Origin: Anaerolineales bacterium
GTDB taxonomy: Bacteria > Chloroflexota > Anaerolineae > Anaerolineales > Villigracilaceae
Assembly (NCBI GenBank): GCA_030583905.1
Contig: CP129481.1
Coordinates: forward strand, 2,046,001 to 2,110,000
DNA: 64,000 nucleotides
Reading direction: 5' to 3'
The translations under genes were made by a program, and so were the position numbers. The first letter of the stretch is position 1, and the number at the start of each line of letters is the position of its first letter. A model generated the notes under the pieces. That model had not been told where the DNA came from. It did not search any database and was given only the letters and a program-made list of their open reading frames with translations. Positions 32,183 through 38,977 of this stretch are shown one piece after another.

Positions 32183-33130
32183 ATGACCTTACTCGACTTT
32201 CGACTTACTGAATCCAACACCATCCCGCTGGACAGCCTCGCCCAACATGTGGGGAATACGCCCCTGCTTCCGCTTCGCCGCGTGACCCGCAGCCTGCCTC
32301 CGCGAGTTCAGGTCTTTGCCAAGGCTGAATGGTTCAACCCCGGCGGCTCGGTCAAGGACCGCCCTGCGCTGAACATCATCCAAACCGCCATCATCAACGG
32401 TGACTTGGGCAATGGCAAGCGCCTGCTGGACTCGACCTCCGGCAATATGGGCATTTCCTATGCCACCTTCGGCGCGGCGCTGGGAATCCCGGTCACATTG
32501 GCGGTGCCAGCCAGCGCCAGTTCCGAGCGCATCTCCATTCTCAAAGCGCTCGGCGCGGAATTGATCCTCACCGATCCGCTCGAAGGCTCGGACGGCGCAA
32601 TATTGAAAGCCCGTGAACTCGCCGCGGAACACCCTGAGAAATACTGGTATGCCAATCAATACAATAATCCCGCCAACTGGCAGGCGCATTATCGCTCCAC
32701 GGGACCGGAGATCCTTTGCCAGACCAATCAGCAGATCACACATTTTGTGGCGGGCTTGGGAACATCCGGCACATTCACAGGGACGAGCCGCTATTTGTAT
32801 GAACAATTGCCCCATGTAAAGCGCATTGCTTTCCAGCCTGATGCGCCCTTCCACGGGCTTGAGGGACTGAAGCACATGCCAACCTCGATCAAGCCCGGGA
32901 TCTATGATGAGTCTCTGGTGGGGAACCCGCTCGAGGTCAAGACCGAGGCGGCGCATGAGATGGTAATCAGGCTTGCGCGGGAGGAAGGTCTGTTCGTGGG
33001 GATTTCGTCTGCGGCGGCAGTCGTGGCTGCGCTTCACGTTGCCAGTGAATTGGATGAGGGCGTGGTCGTGACCGTCCTGCCCGACGCGGGCTACAAATAT
33101 TTGAGCGACAAGGCGCTGTGGGAGAAATGA
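32183..33130 (+). CDS. cysM: Cysteine synthase, CysM-like PLP enzyme
   Basis: The 315-residue protein is a fold-type II PLP enzyme of the O-acetylserine sulfhydrylase family. Lys58 in 'GGSVKDR' is the Schiff-base lysine, 'STSGNMG' binds the substrate carboxylate and 'GLGTSGTFTG' the PLP phosphate. In M. tuberculosis CysM uses O-phosphoserine and a thiocarboxylated carrier protein. The neighbours here suggest the same reaction, though O-acetylserine and sulfide cannot be excluded. I prefer the start at 32183 over the in-frame ATG at 32120, which would add 21 residues with four cysteines. It overlaps or touches the JAMM gene. Confidence 0.88.
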   Translation: MTLLDFRLTESNTIPLDSLAQHVGNTPLLPLRRVTRSLPPRVQVFAKAEWFNPGGSVKDRPALNIIQTAIINGDLGNGKRLLDSTSGNMGISYATFGAALGIPVTLAVPASASSERISILKALGAELILTDPLEGSDGAILKARELAAEHPEKYWYANQYNNPANWQAHYRSTGPEILCQTNQQITHFVAGLGTSGTFTGTSRYLYEQLPHVKRIAFQPDAPFHGLEGLKHMPTSIKPGIYDESLVGNPLEVKTEAAHEMVIRLAREEGLFVGISSAAAVVAALHVASELDEGVVVTVLPDAGYKYLSDKALWEK

Positions 33131-33558
33131 TGTTGAAAATGCCGCAACAGTTCATTGAACGCATCTCCGCGCATTTGGAAGGCGCATATCCTGAAGAGGG
33201 CGCGGGCTTCCTGCTGGGCGTGGACGGCGAAGTGCGTGAAATTCTGGCTTTGCCAAATGCGCGTGAAGACGAAGCGCGTCACAACCGTTATTTGATCACG
33301 CCCGAGGATTATCTCAACGCCGAATTAAAAGCGGATACGCTTGGCTTGGGTTTGATTGGCGTCTTCCATTCGCATCCCGATTGCCCGAATGAGCCCTCGG
33401 AATTCGACCGTGAATGGGCGCAACCGTTTTTCTCGTATGTCATCACGCGTGTGGATCATGGCAAAGCGGTCAGCCACCGTTCATGGCGGCTCGCTGAAGA
33501 CCGCTCGAAGTATGAGGAAGAGGAATTGGAGATCGTAAAGATGCCGGTGGTCGAGTAG
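33130..33558 (+). CDS. JAMM/MPN metalloprotease (Mec-like)
   Basis: The 142-residue protein carries a complete JAMM zinc motif: Glu22/Glu23 in 'PEEGAGFLLG', His80-x-His82 in 'FHSHPD', then Ser90 and Asp93 in 'PSEFD'. In mycobacteria the homologous Mec+ releases cysteine from the C-terminus of the CysO-Cys adduct. Gene order next to cysM and the carrier genes supports that role here. The start at 33130 has GGAG at good spacing and shares its first base with the cysM stop; an ATG three bases earlier is also possible. The last codons and the stop lie in an interspersed repeat. Confidence 0.87.
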   Translation: MLKMPQQFIERISAHLEGAYPEEGAGFLLGVDGEVREILALPNAREDEARHNRYLITPEDYLNAELKADTLGLGLIGVFHSHPDCPNEPSEFDREWAQPFFSYVITRVDHGKAVSHRSWRLAEDRSKYEEEELEIVKMPVVE

Positions 33559-33650
33559 GGCAAAGCCCGTATCGAGACCACCAATTGATTGAGAGAATAT
33601 TTTTATCTTGTGGTTTCGATACGCCGCTTCGCGGCACTCAACCACCGGGT
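33543..33650. repeat. GTGGTTTCGATACG interspersed repeat pair
   Basis: GGTGGTCGAGTAGG...CGTATCGAGACCACC and GTGGTTTCGATACG...CTCAACCACC form two facing hairpin units. The first overlaps the end of the JAMM gene and supplies its stop codon. Confidence 0.65.
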
Positions 33651-33673
33651 AAAACTTTAACAGGACTTTTAAT

Positions 33674-34168
33674 ATGTCAACCCAAACCTTACAAAAAGTG
33701 GATCACTCTGCATTCAAAACAAATCAATTGCTCATTATCGGGCTGAACGTTCTCGCGTTCGTTTTCGATCTGCCGAGCTTTGCCGCGCTCGTTGCGCTGG
33801 CAATGGGACTTGGCACACTTCTCAAAAAGCCCGGCTTCGGTTTTGTGTACACGTCCCTGCTCAAGCCGCGCGGATGGATGAAACCTGACGTGCTGGATGA
33901 CAACCCGGAGCCGCATCGTTTCGCGCAATTCGTCGGATTTCTCTTCATGGTGGCTGGTTCGCTGGCGCTGTTTCTCGGTTTTCCGCTTCCCGGCTGGACC
34001 CTGGTCTGGATCGTCGTTGCCCTTGCCGCGCTCAACGCCTTTGGCGGATTTTGCGTCGGCTGCGCGATGTATTACTGGTTGGCAAGGTTGAAAGTGCCGG
34101 GATTTGTCAAACAACCGCCCACAGGGACGTTCCCCGGCGGCAAGCCGAAAGCGGGGGCGGCGGCATGA
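33674..34168 (+). CDS. DUF4395-family membrane protein
   Basis: The 164-residue protein has four hydrophobic segments and the signature 'NAFGGFCVGCAMYYWLARL' with a CxxC pair in the last. This matches DUF4395, integral membrane proteins often encoded beside thioredoxins or sulfurtransferases in sulfur metabolism clusters. The gene overlaps the following thioredoxin gene by 4 bases, suggesting the two act together, for example in transferring reducing equivalents or sulfur at the membrane. That role is an inference. Confidence 0.8.
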   Translation: MSTQTLQKVDHSAFKTNQLLIIGLNVLAFVFDLPSFAALVALAMGLGTLLKKPGFGFVYTSLLKPRGWMKPDVLDDNPEPHRFAQFVGFLFMVAGSLALFLGFPLPGWTLVWIVVALAALNAFGGFCVGCAMYYWLARLKVPGFVKQPPTGTFPGGKPKAGAAA

Positions 34169-34572
34169 ATTCCGATATCCTGTTGCGTTTTGGGCTTGCG
34201 CTTGGTATCATGGTTTCAGGCGTGGTCATTTATTGGTACTTGAACCAGCGTTTACTGGCGCGTGCGCAAGGCGGCGTCCATGCTTTGTTCGGCGCACAGC
34301 CTGATAAACCCACCATCGTCTATTTCACCACGCCCGATTGTGCACCCTGCAAGACGATCCAGCGTCCTGCGCTCGAAAAACTGACCAGCCTGTTTGGGGA
34401 GGGGATCAGCGTCATCGAAATTGACGCCTCACAAAACCCCGAACTTGCCAAAACCTGGGGCGTGATGAGCGTCCCGACCACGTTCTTGCTCGATCAAAAG
34501 GGTGCCGCCAAATATGTGAATACCGGCGTGGCTCGCCTGGAAAAATTGATGGAGCAGGTAAAGACGTTGTAA
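34165..34572 (+). CDS. Membrane-anchored thioredoxin-like protein
   Basis: The 135-residue protein starts with one transmembrane segment (about residues 7-25). A thioredoxin domain follows, with the active site Cys59-Ala-Pro-Cys62 in 'TTPDCAPCKTIQ' and the cis-Pro motif 'VMSVPTTFLLD'. It overlaps the DUF4395 gene by 4 bases (ATGA). Context suggests a reductant for the sulfur carrier or E1-rhodanese steps, or a partner of the CxxC of the DUF4395 protein. Confidence 0.87.
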   Translation: MNSDILLRFGLALGIMVSGVVIYWYLNQRLLARAQGGVHALFGAQPDKPTIVYFTTPDCAPCKTIQRPALEKLTSLFGEGISVIEIDASQNPELAKTWGVMSVPTTFLLDQKGAAKYVNTGVARLEKLMEQVKTL

Positions 34573-34579
34573 AAAGGAG

Positions 34580-34613
34580 ACCTGATATATTTCCGAATCT
34601 GTCAGGTCTGAGA
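34580..34613. repeat. AGACCTG/CAGGTCT palindrome
   Basis: Facing AGACCTG and CAGGTCT arms with an internal TTCCGAA lie between the thioredoxin and second carrier genes. It is related to elements at 7467-7500 and 10669-10691. Confidence 0.5.
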
Positions 34614-34638
34614 CAAAAATATTTAGGAGACAATCTAC

Positions 34639-34938
34639 ATGCCTGTATTGCGAATCCCGACTCCGCTGAGAGCATATACCAGCGGACAATCCGAAGTCAG
34701 CGTAAGCGGTGCGAATATTGCCGAAGCGCTCACCGACCTGACGAGCCAGTATCCCGCCATTCAACCGCATCTTTTCAATGAGAGCGGCGACCTGCGTCCG
34801 TTCGTCAATCTCTTTGTGGGCGAAAAGAACATCCGCGATCTGCAGGGAGTGAACACGCCCATCAACGAAGGCGACCGGGTGATGTTGGTCCCGTCCATTG
34901 CGGGAGGAATTCCCTCTCCCAAAATGGGAGAGAGGTAG
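34639..34938 (+). CDS. Second ThiS/MoaD-family sulfur carrier, with a C-terminal extension
   Basis: The 99-residue protein is a paralogue of the carrier at 31663 ('FVNLFVGEKNIRDLQGVNTPI' against 'FNIFVNGIHIRDLEGMATEL'). The functional diglycine falls at residues 89-90, exactly where the paralogue ends. Here nine more residues, 'IPSPKMGER', follow, encoded by a palindromic CCCTCTCCC element inserted at the end of the gene. The extension would block adenylation of the diglycine unless removed, for instance by the JAMM protease. It lies 15 bases upstream of the E1-rhodanese gene. Confidence 0.87.
   Translation: MPVLRIPTPLRAYTSGQSEVSVSGANIAEALTDLTSQYPAIQPHLFNESGDLRPFVNLFVGEKNIRDLQGVNTPINEGDRVMLVPSIAGGIPSPKMGER
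34912..34935. repeat. CCCTCTCCC palindrome at the end of the second carrier gene
   Basis: CCCTCTCCCA and TGGGAGAGAGG arms surround a short A-rich loop and are followed by TAGGGTGAGGG. This is a common type of bacterial interspersed palindrome. It supplies the last codons and the stop codon. Confidence 0.75.
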
Positions 34939-34953
34939 GGTGAGGGTAATATC

Positions 34954-36108
34954 ATGCTGCCCGAATTGAATCACGAAGAAATTCTGCGTTATTCCCGTCA
35001 CCTGCTCATCCCCGAGGTGGGGCTGGAAGGACAGCGCAAATTGAAGAACTCGTCCGCGCTGGTGGTGGGAACTGGCGGGTTGGGGTCGCCTGTGTCGTTG
35101 TATCTGGCTGCGGCGGGGGTGGGGCGCATTGGCCTGGTGGATTATGACGTGGTCGATTCGTCCAATCTCCAGCGTCAGGTCATTCATGGCACATCGAGCG
35201 TCGGAAAATTGAAGGTGGAAAGCGCGAAAACAAAACTGCTTGACCTAAATCCCGATATTCAAATTGACGTGTATAACGAGCCGTACACATCCGAAAATGC
35301 CATGCGCATCGCGCGGGACTATGACATCATTCTCGACGGCACGGACAATTTCCCCACCCGTTACCTGACCAACGACGTGGCGGTCTTTCTCGGCAAGCCG
35401 AATGTGTACGCATCCATTTTCCGCTTCGACGGGCAGGTGAGCGTGTTCTACGCCAAGGAGGGACCGTGCTACCGCTGTCTCTTCCCCGAACCGCCCCCTC
35501 CGGGACTTGTCCCTTCGTGCGCGGAAGGTGGCGTGCTCGGCGTTTTGCCCGGCACGATCGGCACGCTTCAAGCAACCGAGGCGTTGAAGGTCCTGCTGGG
35601 GATCGGCGACCCGTTGATCGGCAAACTCCTGCTCTACAACGCGTTGGATATGTCATTCGATTTTGTCACGCTGAAGAAGAATCCAAAATGCCGCGTATGC
35701 GGACCGAATGCCGACATCAAGGAGTTGATCGATTACGAGGAGTTCTGCGGCGTTCCCGGTCATGACCACGGTGACGAAGGCTCCGCAGGTGAAGGCTTGG
35801 ACATCACCGCGCCTGAACTTGCCGAGCGGATCAAAGGCAATCACCTAAAACTGCTGGATGTGCGCGAGCCGCATGAATTGGAGATTTCCGCTCTGCCCAA
35901 TGCGGTCAATATTCCGCTGGGGCAGTTGGCGTCCCGTTTGTCTGAATTGAACTCCGCCGATGACATGATCGTGTTCTGCAAGGGCGGCACCCGCTCCGCG
36001 CGCGCGTTGGAACTGCTTGCCAGCGCGGGCTTCAAGAAGGTCAAGAACCTGAAAGGCGGGATCAATGCATGGGCAAGGGAAGTGGACTCAAACTTGCCGA
36101 TCTACTAG
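34954..36108 (+). CDS. E1-like adenylyltransferase with rhodanese domain (MoeZ/MoeB type)
   Basis: The 384-residue protein has an N-terminal ThiF/MoeB domain with the ATP-binding 'GTGGLGSP' (residues 39-46) and 'DGTDNFPTRYL'. The zinc cysteines are 'CYRC' and 'CRVC'. A C-terminal rhodanese domain has the active-site loop 'FCKGGTRSA' with Cys342. MoeZ-type enzymes adenylate the carrier's diglycine and then transfer sulfur from the rhodanese persulfide. It is the expected activator for one or both carriers of this cluster. A strong terminator follows. Confidence 0.92.
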   Translation: MLPELNHEEILRYSRHLLIPEVGLEGQRKLKNSSALVVGTGGLGSPVSLYLAAAGVGRIGLVDYDVVDSSNLQRQVIHGTSSVGKLKVESAKTKLLDLNPDIQIDVYNEPYTSENAMRIARDYDIILDGTDNFPTRYLTNDVAVFLGKPNVYASIFRFDGQVSVFYAKEGPCYRCLFPEPPPPGLVPSCAEGGVLGVLPGTIGTLQATEALKVLLGIGDPLIGKLLLYNALDMSFDFVTLKKNPKCRVCGPNADIKELIDYEEFCGVPGHDHGDEGSAGEGLDITAPELAERIKGNHLKLLDVREPHELEISALPNAVNIPLGQLASRLSELNSADDMIVFCKGGTRSARALELLASAGFKKVKNLKGGINAWAREVDSNLPIY

Positions 36109-36127
36109 AATGCTGATGCTTACAAAC

Positions 36128-36156
36128 CAAACTCCCGCCAGAATGGCGGGAGTTTG
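36128..36156 (+). terminator. Terminator of the sulfur-carrier operon
   Basis: A perfect 13-bp stem (CAAACTCCCGCCA and its complement) with a 3-base loop. It marks the end of the cysteine biosynthesis locus. Confidence 0.8.
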
Positions 36157-36299
36157 TGTTATTTGTTGGGCGGGGACGGCGTAGGCTGCCTCTGTGTGGG
36201 GAAGCTGACAACAGGAGACAAAAAAACAGCTCCAAATGTTTTCCATTCAGAACCGTTTTTCAGATTGAGATCAATTTTCAACTTCGTGACCTTGCACCC

Positions 36300-36328
36300 T
36301 TGACACTCCTATTTATCGGTGGGCAACC
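36300..36328 (-). other. 3' boundary of cassette A (attC-like core)
   Basis: The + strand reads TTGACACT ... ATCGGT followed by GGGCAACC. The last eleven bases (GGTGGGCAACC) match, with one mismatch, the complement of the sequence at the other end of the cassette (GGTTGCCCAAC, 36949-36959). The flank TTGACACT...ATCGGT is shared with the boundary of cassette B at 37340-37368. Confidence 0.55.
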
Positions 36329-36422
36329 GATATGATATGCAAGATACTATTTCTACAAGAAGACACCCTTTTAATTCGACGCATTGAGATTTACTTAGGT
36401 AGCAAAATAAAAAACATTGTTA

Positions 36423-36911
36423 TCACGCATGACTTTGTCCTATGAGTGCTAAAAAATAAAAAGCTAGAAAGGCAAATACAAGAGAAAGTATTGTTGCGAA
36501 CACAGAACCAACCCAAACCCATGTTTGACGCTTTGTAAAATACCCTATTGAAGCGCCAAGTAAAGAAATTGGGAGGACTAACCATAAAAAAAGAGGGATT
36601 AGAAAAATACCGAACCCCAGAAATAGCGGAATTATCATTGACATAAGCGCAACGATAAAACTAATAGCAGTGGCTTCTAAATAGGATATATGAGAGGATG
36701 GGTCAATATTTATGTGTGCGAGCCAACCCTGCTTAATATCTATGTATATTCCTGAAGCTGTTAAGAGGATGCCACTGACAATAATTGCTTTTTCGAGAGC
36801 TGGATAAACTATCAAAATCAGAGAGCTGCTTGTCAGTCCAAATACTAGCAAAGCTAATCCCAAGACGAGATTAACAACTGATAATTTAGATAATTGGTTG
36901 AGCCAAGTCAT
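36423..36911 (-). CDS. Cassette A: four-helix membrane protein of unknown function
   Basis: The 162-residue product has four to five hydrophobic segments (about 12-32, 38-58, 78-100, 105-122 and 132-155) and no recognised family. It is AT-rich compared with the sulfur operon next door. It is flanked by cassette-specific inverted ends and is the first of three same-strand genes with this arrangement. Products of unknown function are usual for integron-type cassettes. Confidence 0.65.
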   Translation of the reverse strand: MTWLNQLSKLSVVNLVLGLALLVFGLTSSSLILIVYPALEKAIIVSGILLTASGIYIDIKQGWLAHINIDPSSHISYLEATAISFIVALMSMIIPLFLGFGIFLIPLFLWLVLPISLLGASIGYFTKRQTWVWVGSVFATILSLVFAFLAFYFLALIGQSHA

Positions 36912-36948
36912 TTTGTCCTACAGACTCCAGACATATTAATTCACAATA

Positions 36949-37121
36949 GGTTGCCCAACGAGACTGTCGAAAAACCGTTTTTTTTTCGAGAGTTCGTCCT
37001 GCCTGAGGACCCGTATCTCGCGTCGTACGGATATTTTACCCCGTCCGGGGTCAGCGGATCGTCCCGAAAGTGTGGATCTTGGCGATATTGTGAACCAGAG
37101 CGAACAGCGTTCATTGCGCCC
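36949..37121. repeat. Cassette junction A/B: attC-like core plus IS-end remnant
   Basis: GGTTGCCCAAC is followed by the conserved GAGACTGTCGAAAAACCG and a block of about 160 bases that recurs at 38481-38583 and 40344-40512. On the minus strand the outer part of the block encodes '..FALVHNIAKIH.FGTIR' and then a stop, resembling the C-terminus of a transposase. The stretch from 36912 to 37376 has no intact gene. Confidence 0.7.
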
Positions 37122-37240
37122 GGAACTCTTGCAGATCGAGTAACCGAGAACTTTCTTCCGCAGACACGAAACAACCGCACCCAAAACACAAAAACCGGGC
37201 GCGGATCTGGAGGCTGTCTCTATTCCAAAAACAACCAACA

Positions 37241-37278
37241 AAAAACGGCTCGGATCCTCCAGTATCCGGACCGCTTTT
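37241..37278. terminator. Bidirectional terminator-like hairpin downstream of cassette B
   Basis: CGGCTCGGAT and ATCCGGACCG arms (with a small internal mismatch) are bordered by an A-run on the left and a T-run on the right, so it could work on either strand. Confidence 0.55.
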
Positions 37279-37339
37279 TATTTCTACTTCTCGTTTTTCT
37301 CTTCTTGCCCCTTACCCCTCGCGAAGCACCCCTTTGGGG

Positions 37340-37368
37340 TTGACACTGCTGTTAATCGGTAGCCCGTT
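37340..37368 (-). other. 3' boundary of cassette B (attC-like core)
   Basis: TTGACACT ... ATCGGT is followed by AGCCCGTT. GGTAGCCCGTT matches, with one mismatch at the same position as in cassette A, the complement of AACGGGCTAAC at the opposite end (38481-38491). Confidence 0.55.
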
Positions 37369-37376
37369 TTTGGTAT

Positions 37377-38462
37377 TCAATGGTTCAAGTTCCAGAAACG
37401 AATAATATTATAAGTGTAATTCACTACGGCGATTTCTCCAGTTGGAGTTACGACTGCGTCAACAATAGGAATATTTTTATCTATGTCTTTGCCGTGACCG
37501 TTTATCAGCTCTTGCCAAGAAGTTGTATCCCAAACAATTATTTTTGTTGGATTTTCCATAAGTAATCGAGTGCCGTCTGTAGAAAGTGAAAGCCGTATTT
37601 CCTTTTCCCATCCAAATTCTGTATAGTCAGTGCTTGGGTTAAGTTTATTTATCATTTTCCCATTATGAGCATTCCAGATTGTTACTTCACTGAAGCTATT
37701 CAGCAAATAAAGATAATCATTATCGGGACTAAAAAGGAAATGAACCTTTGCTTCACCACCATAATCTATAGTTGTTTTGACTTCTTGCGTTGCAATGTTG
37801 ATAATTTTAATACCATCAGAATCAGGTATTGCAAGTAAATTCCCGTCAGGGCTTAGTGCAACACGAGCGGAATCCACAGATGTTATGAGTTCCCCAGTAT
37901 CCGTGTTCCAAACTCTTGCAGGTTGTTGATAACCTGAAGTGACTATCCGCGTACCATCAATATTGAAATCTATCCAGCCAGGGGAATCGTACTCAATAGT
38001 TTTGAGTTCACGAATTATCTCCCCATTCCTCAAATTTTGTATAAGAATTGTCCCGTCAAGGTAAAGTGTCGCAAATGATGAACCGTTTGGGCTGAATGCA
38101 ATTCCTTCAAATATTGCACCGTTGTTATAGATGTGCAGAATGCAAATTAAATCCCCATTCGTTATGTCAAATATATAAACGCCGTCTGGTGTCCAAGCAG
38201 TCCCACGATATATTGGGATAGCCAATTTAGATCCATCGGGACTGACTTCAAGACGACCACCAGAGAGTTCATTTCCCAGCGATATTTCATTCAATTTACC
38301 ATCTTTGAAAGTTGTAGTTATTGGCTGACTGGCTTGTTGCAAGTCTCGTTCTGCACATACAATCGGAGTTTCTGTCAATTTTTGTCCAATAGAAACAGAT
38401 GTACAACTTGTAAGAACAGAACTTATACAAAAGAATCGGATGAGCCAAGTAATTTTTGACAT
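37377..38462 (-). CDS. Cassette B: lipoprotein with WD40-like beta-propeller
   Basis: The 361-residue product has a lipoprotein signal peptide with lipobox 'LTSC' (Cys about residue 20). Repeated blade-like units follow, such as 'LEVSPDGSKLAIPI', 'IAFSPNGSSFATLYLDGTILIQNL', 'ARVWNTDTGELI' and 'VALSPDGNLLAIPDSDGIKIIN', typical of WD40 propellers. It is probably an extracytoplasmic binding protein. Its partner is unknown. The gene is AT-rich and occupies almost the whole cassette, with the boundary core nine bases after its stop codon. Confidence 0.78.
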   Translation of the reverse strand: MSKITWLIRFFCISSVLTSCTSVSIGQKLTETPIVCAERDLQQASQPITTTFKDGKLNEISLGNELSGGRLEVSPDGSKLAIPIYRGTAWTPDGVYIFDITNGDLICILHIYNNGAIFEGIAFSPNGSSFATLYLDGTILIQNLRNGEIIRELKTIEYDSPGWIDFNIDGTRIVTSGYQQPARVWNTDTGELITSVDSARVALSPDGNLLAIPDSDGIKIINIATQEVKTTIDYGGEAKVHFLFSPDNDYLYLLNSFSEVTIWNAHNGKMINKLNPSTDYTEFGWEKEIRLSLSTDGTRLLMENPTKIIVWDTTSWQELINGHGKDIDKNIPIVDAVVTPTGEIAVVNYTYNIIRFWNLNH

Positions 38463-38480
38463 TGAAATTAATTTTGGCGG

Positions 38481-38583
38481 AACGGGCTAACGAGACTGTC
38501 GAAAGACCGTTTTTTCGAGAGTTCGTCCTGCCTGAGGACCCGTGTCTCGGGTCGTACGGATATTTTACCCCGTCCGGGGTCAA
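38481..38583. repeat. Cassette junction B/C: attC-like core plus IS-end remnant (short copy)
   Basis: AACGGGCTAAC is followed by GAGACTGTCGAAAGACCG and about 85 bases identical or nearly so to the copies at 36960 and 40351. The copy stops where a transposase fragment of another type begins. Confidence 0.7.
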
Positions 38584-38585
38584 CG

Positions 38586-38748
38586 GCGCACGCGATCGCG
38601 CGGGTGGTGTATCGCATGTTGAAATATCAAATGGAATATGAAGCGATCAGCGTGAACGAATACCAGAAAAAGTACGAACCTTCGGCAACAAGTCAAGTAT
38701 TTCAAAAAGAAAGTCGCGTCGCTCGGCTTTCAACTCGTCCCCGCGTAG
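38586..38748 (+). pseudogene. 3' fragment of an IS transposase, frameshifted
   Basis: The + strand reads 'AHAIARVVYRMLKYQMEYEAISVNEYQKKYE' in pieces, then, after a frameshift near 38680, 'KYFKKKVASLGFQLVPA' and a stop. This is the C-terminal style of an insertion-sequence transposase; I cannot assign the IS family. Only the end of the gene remains. Confidence 0.65.
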
Positions 38749-38977
38749 CGCAACGCAGGGATGAAAAGAGGCGGTGTCCTGAGCCCGTCGAAGGGCGTCC
38801 TCGATCGAGAACGCCCGCTTTGCGTTTAACCATTGGCGAAAAATCGGATGATTTTTCATTCCCCGCGCGGGATCTGAATGGACAAACGCTCCCGACGATC
38901 ATGTCAGGGGCGTTTGTCGCAAGATGGTTTCTGAGAACGCTGTGTTGGGCTGCTTCATGGAAAGCAAGATTCTTCAT
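38749..38977. other. Gene-free stretch with hairpins and the presumed 3' core of cassette C
   Basis: Hairpins are visible at 38789-38812 (GGGCGT/ACGCCC), 38829-38847 (AAAAATC/GATTTTT) and 38882-38918 (ACAAACGC/GCGTTTGT). TCCTGAGCCCGTCGAAGGG, a common interspersed motif, is near 38780. GTTGGGCTGC at 38944-38953 resembles the complement of the far end of cassette C (GCCGCCCAAC at 40344). Confidence 0.45.

Noticed and set aside
36165..36171. GTTGGGC near the end of the sulfur operon as another cassette core
   Set aside because: It lacks both conserved flanks (TTGACACT...ATCGGT and GAGACTGTCGAAA) and has no partner sequence, so a chance match is likely.
36894..37343. A 149-codon open frame on the plus strand
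   Set aside because: It runs through the IS-end repeat and a terminator hairpin; the minus-strand transposase remnant explains the open frame.
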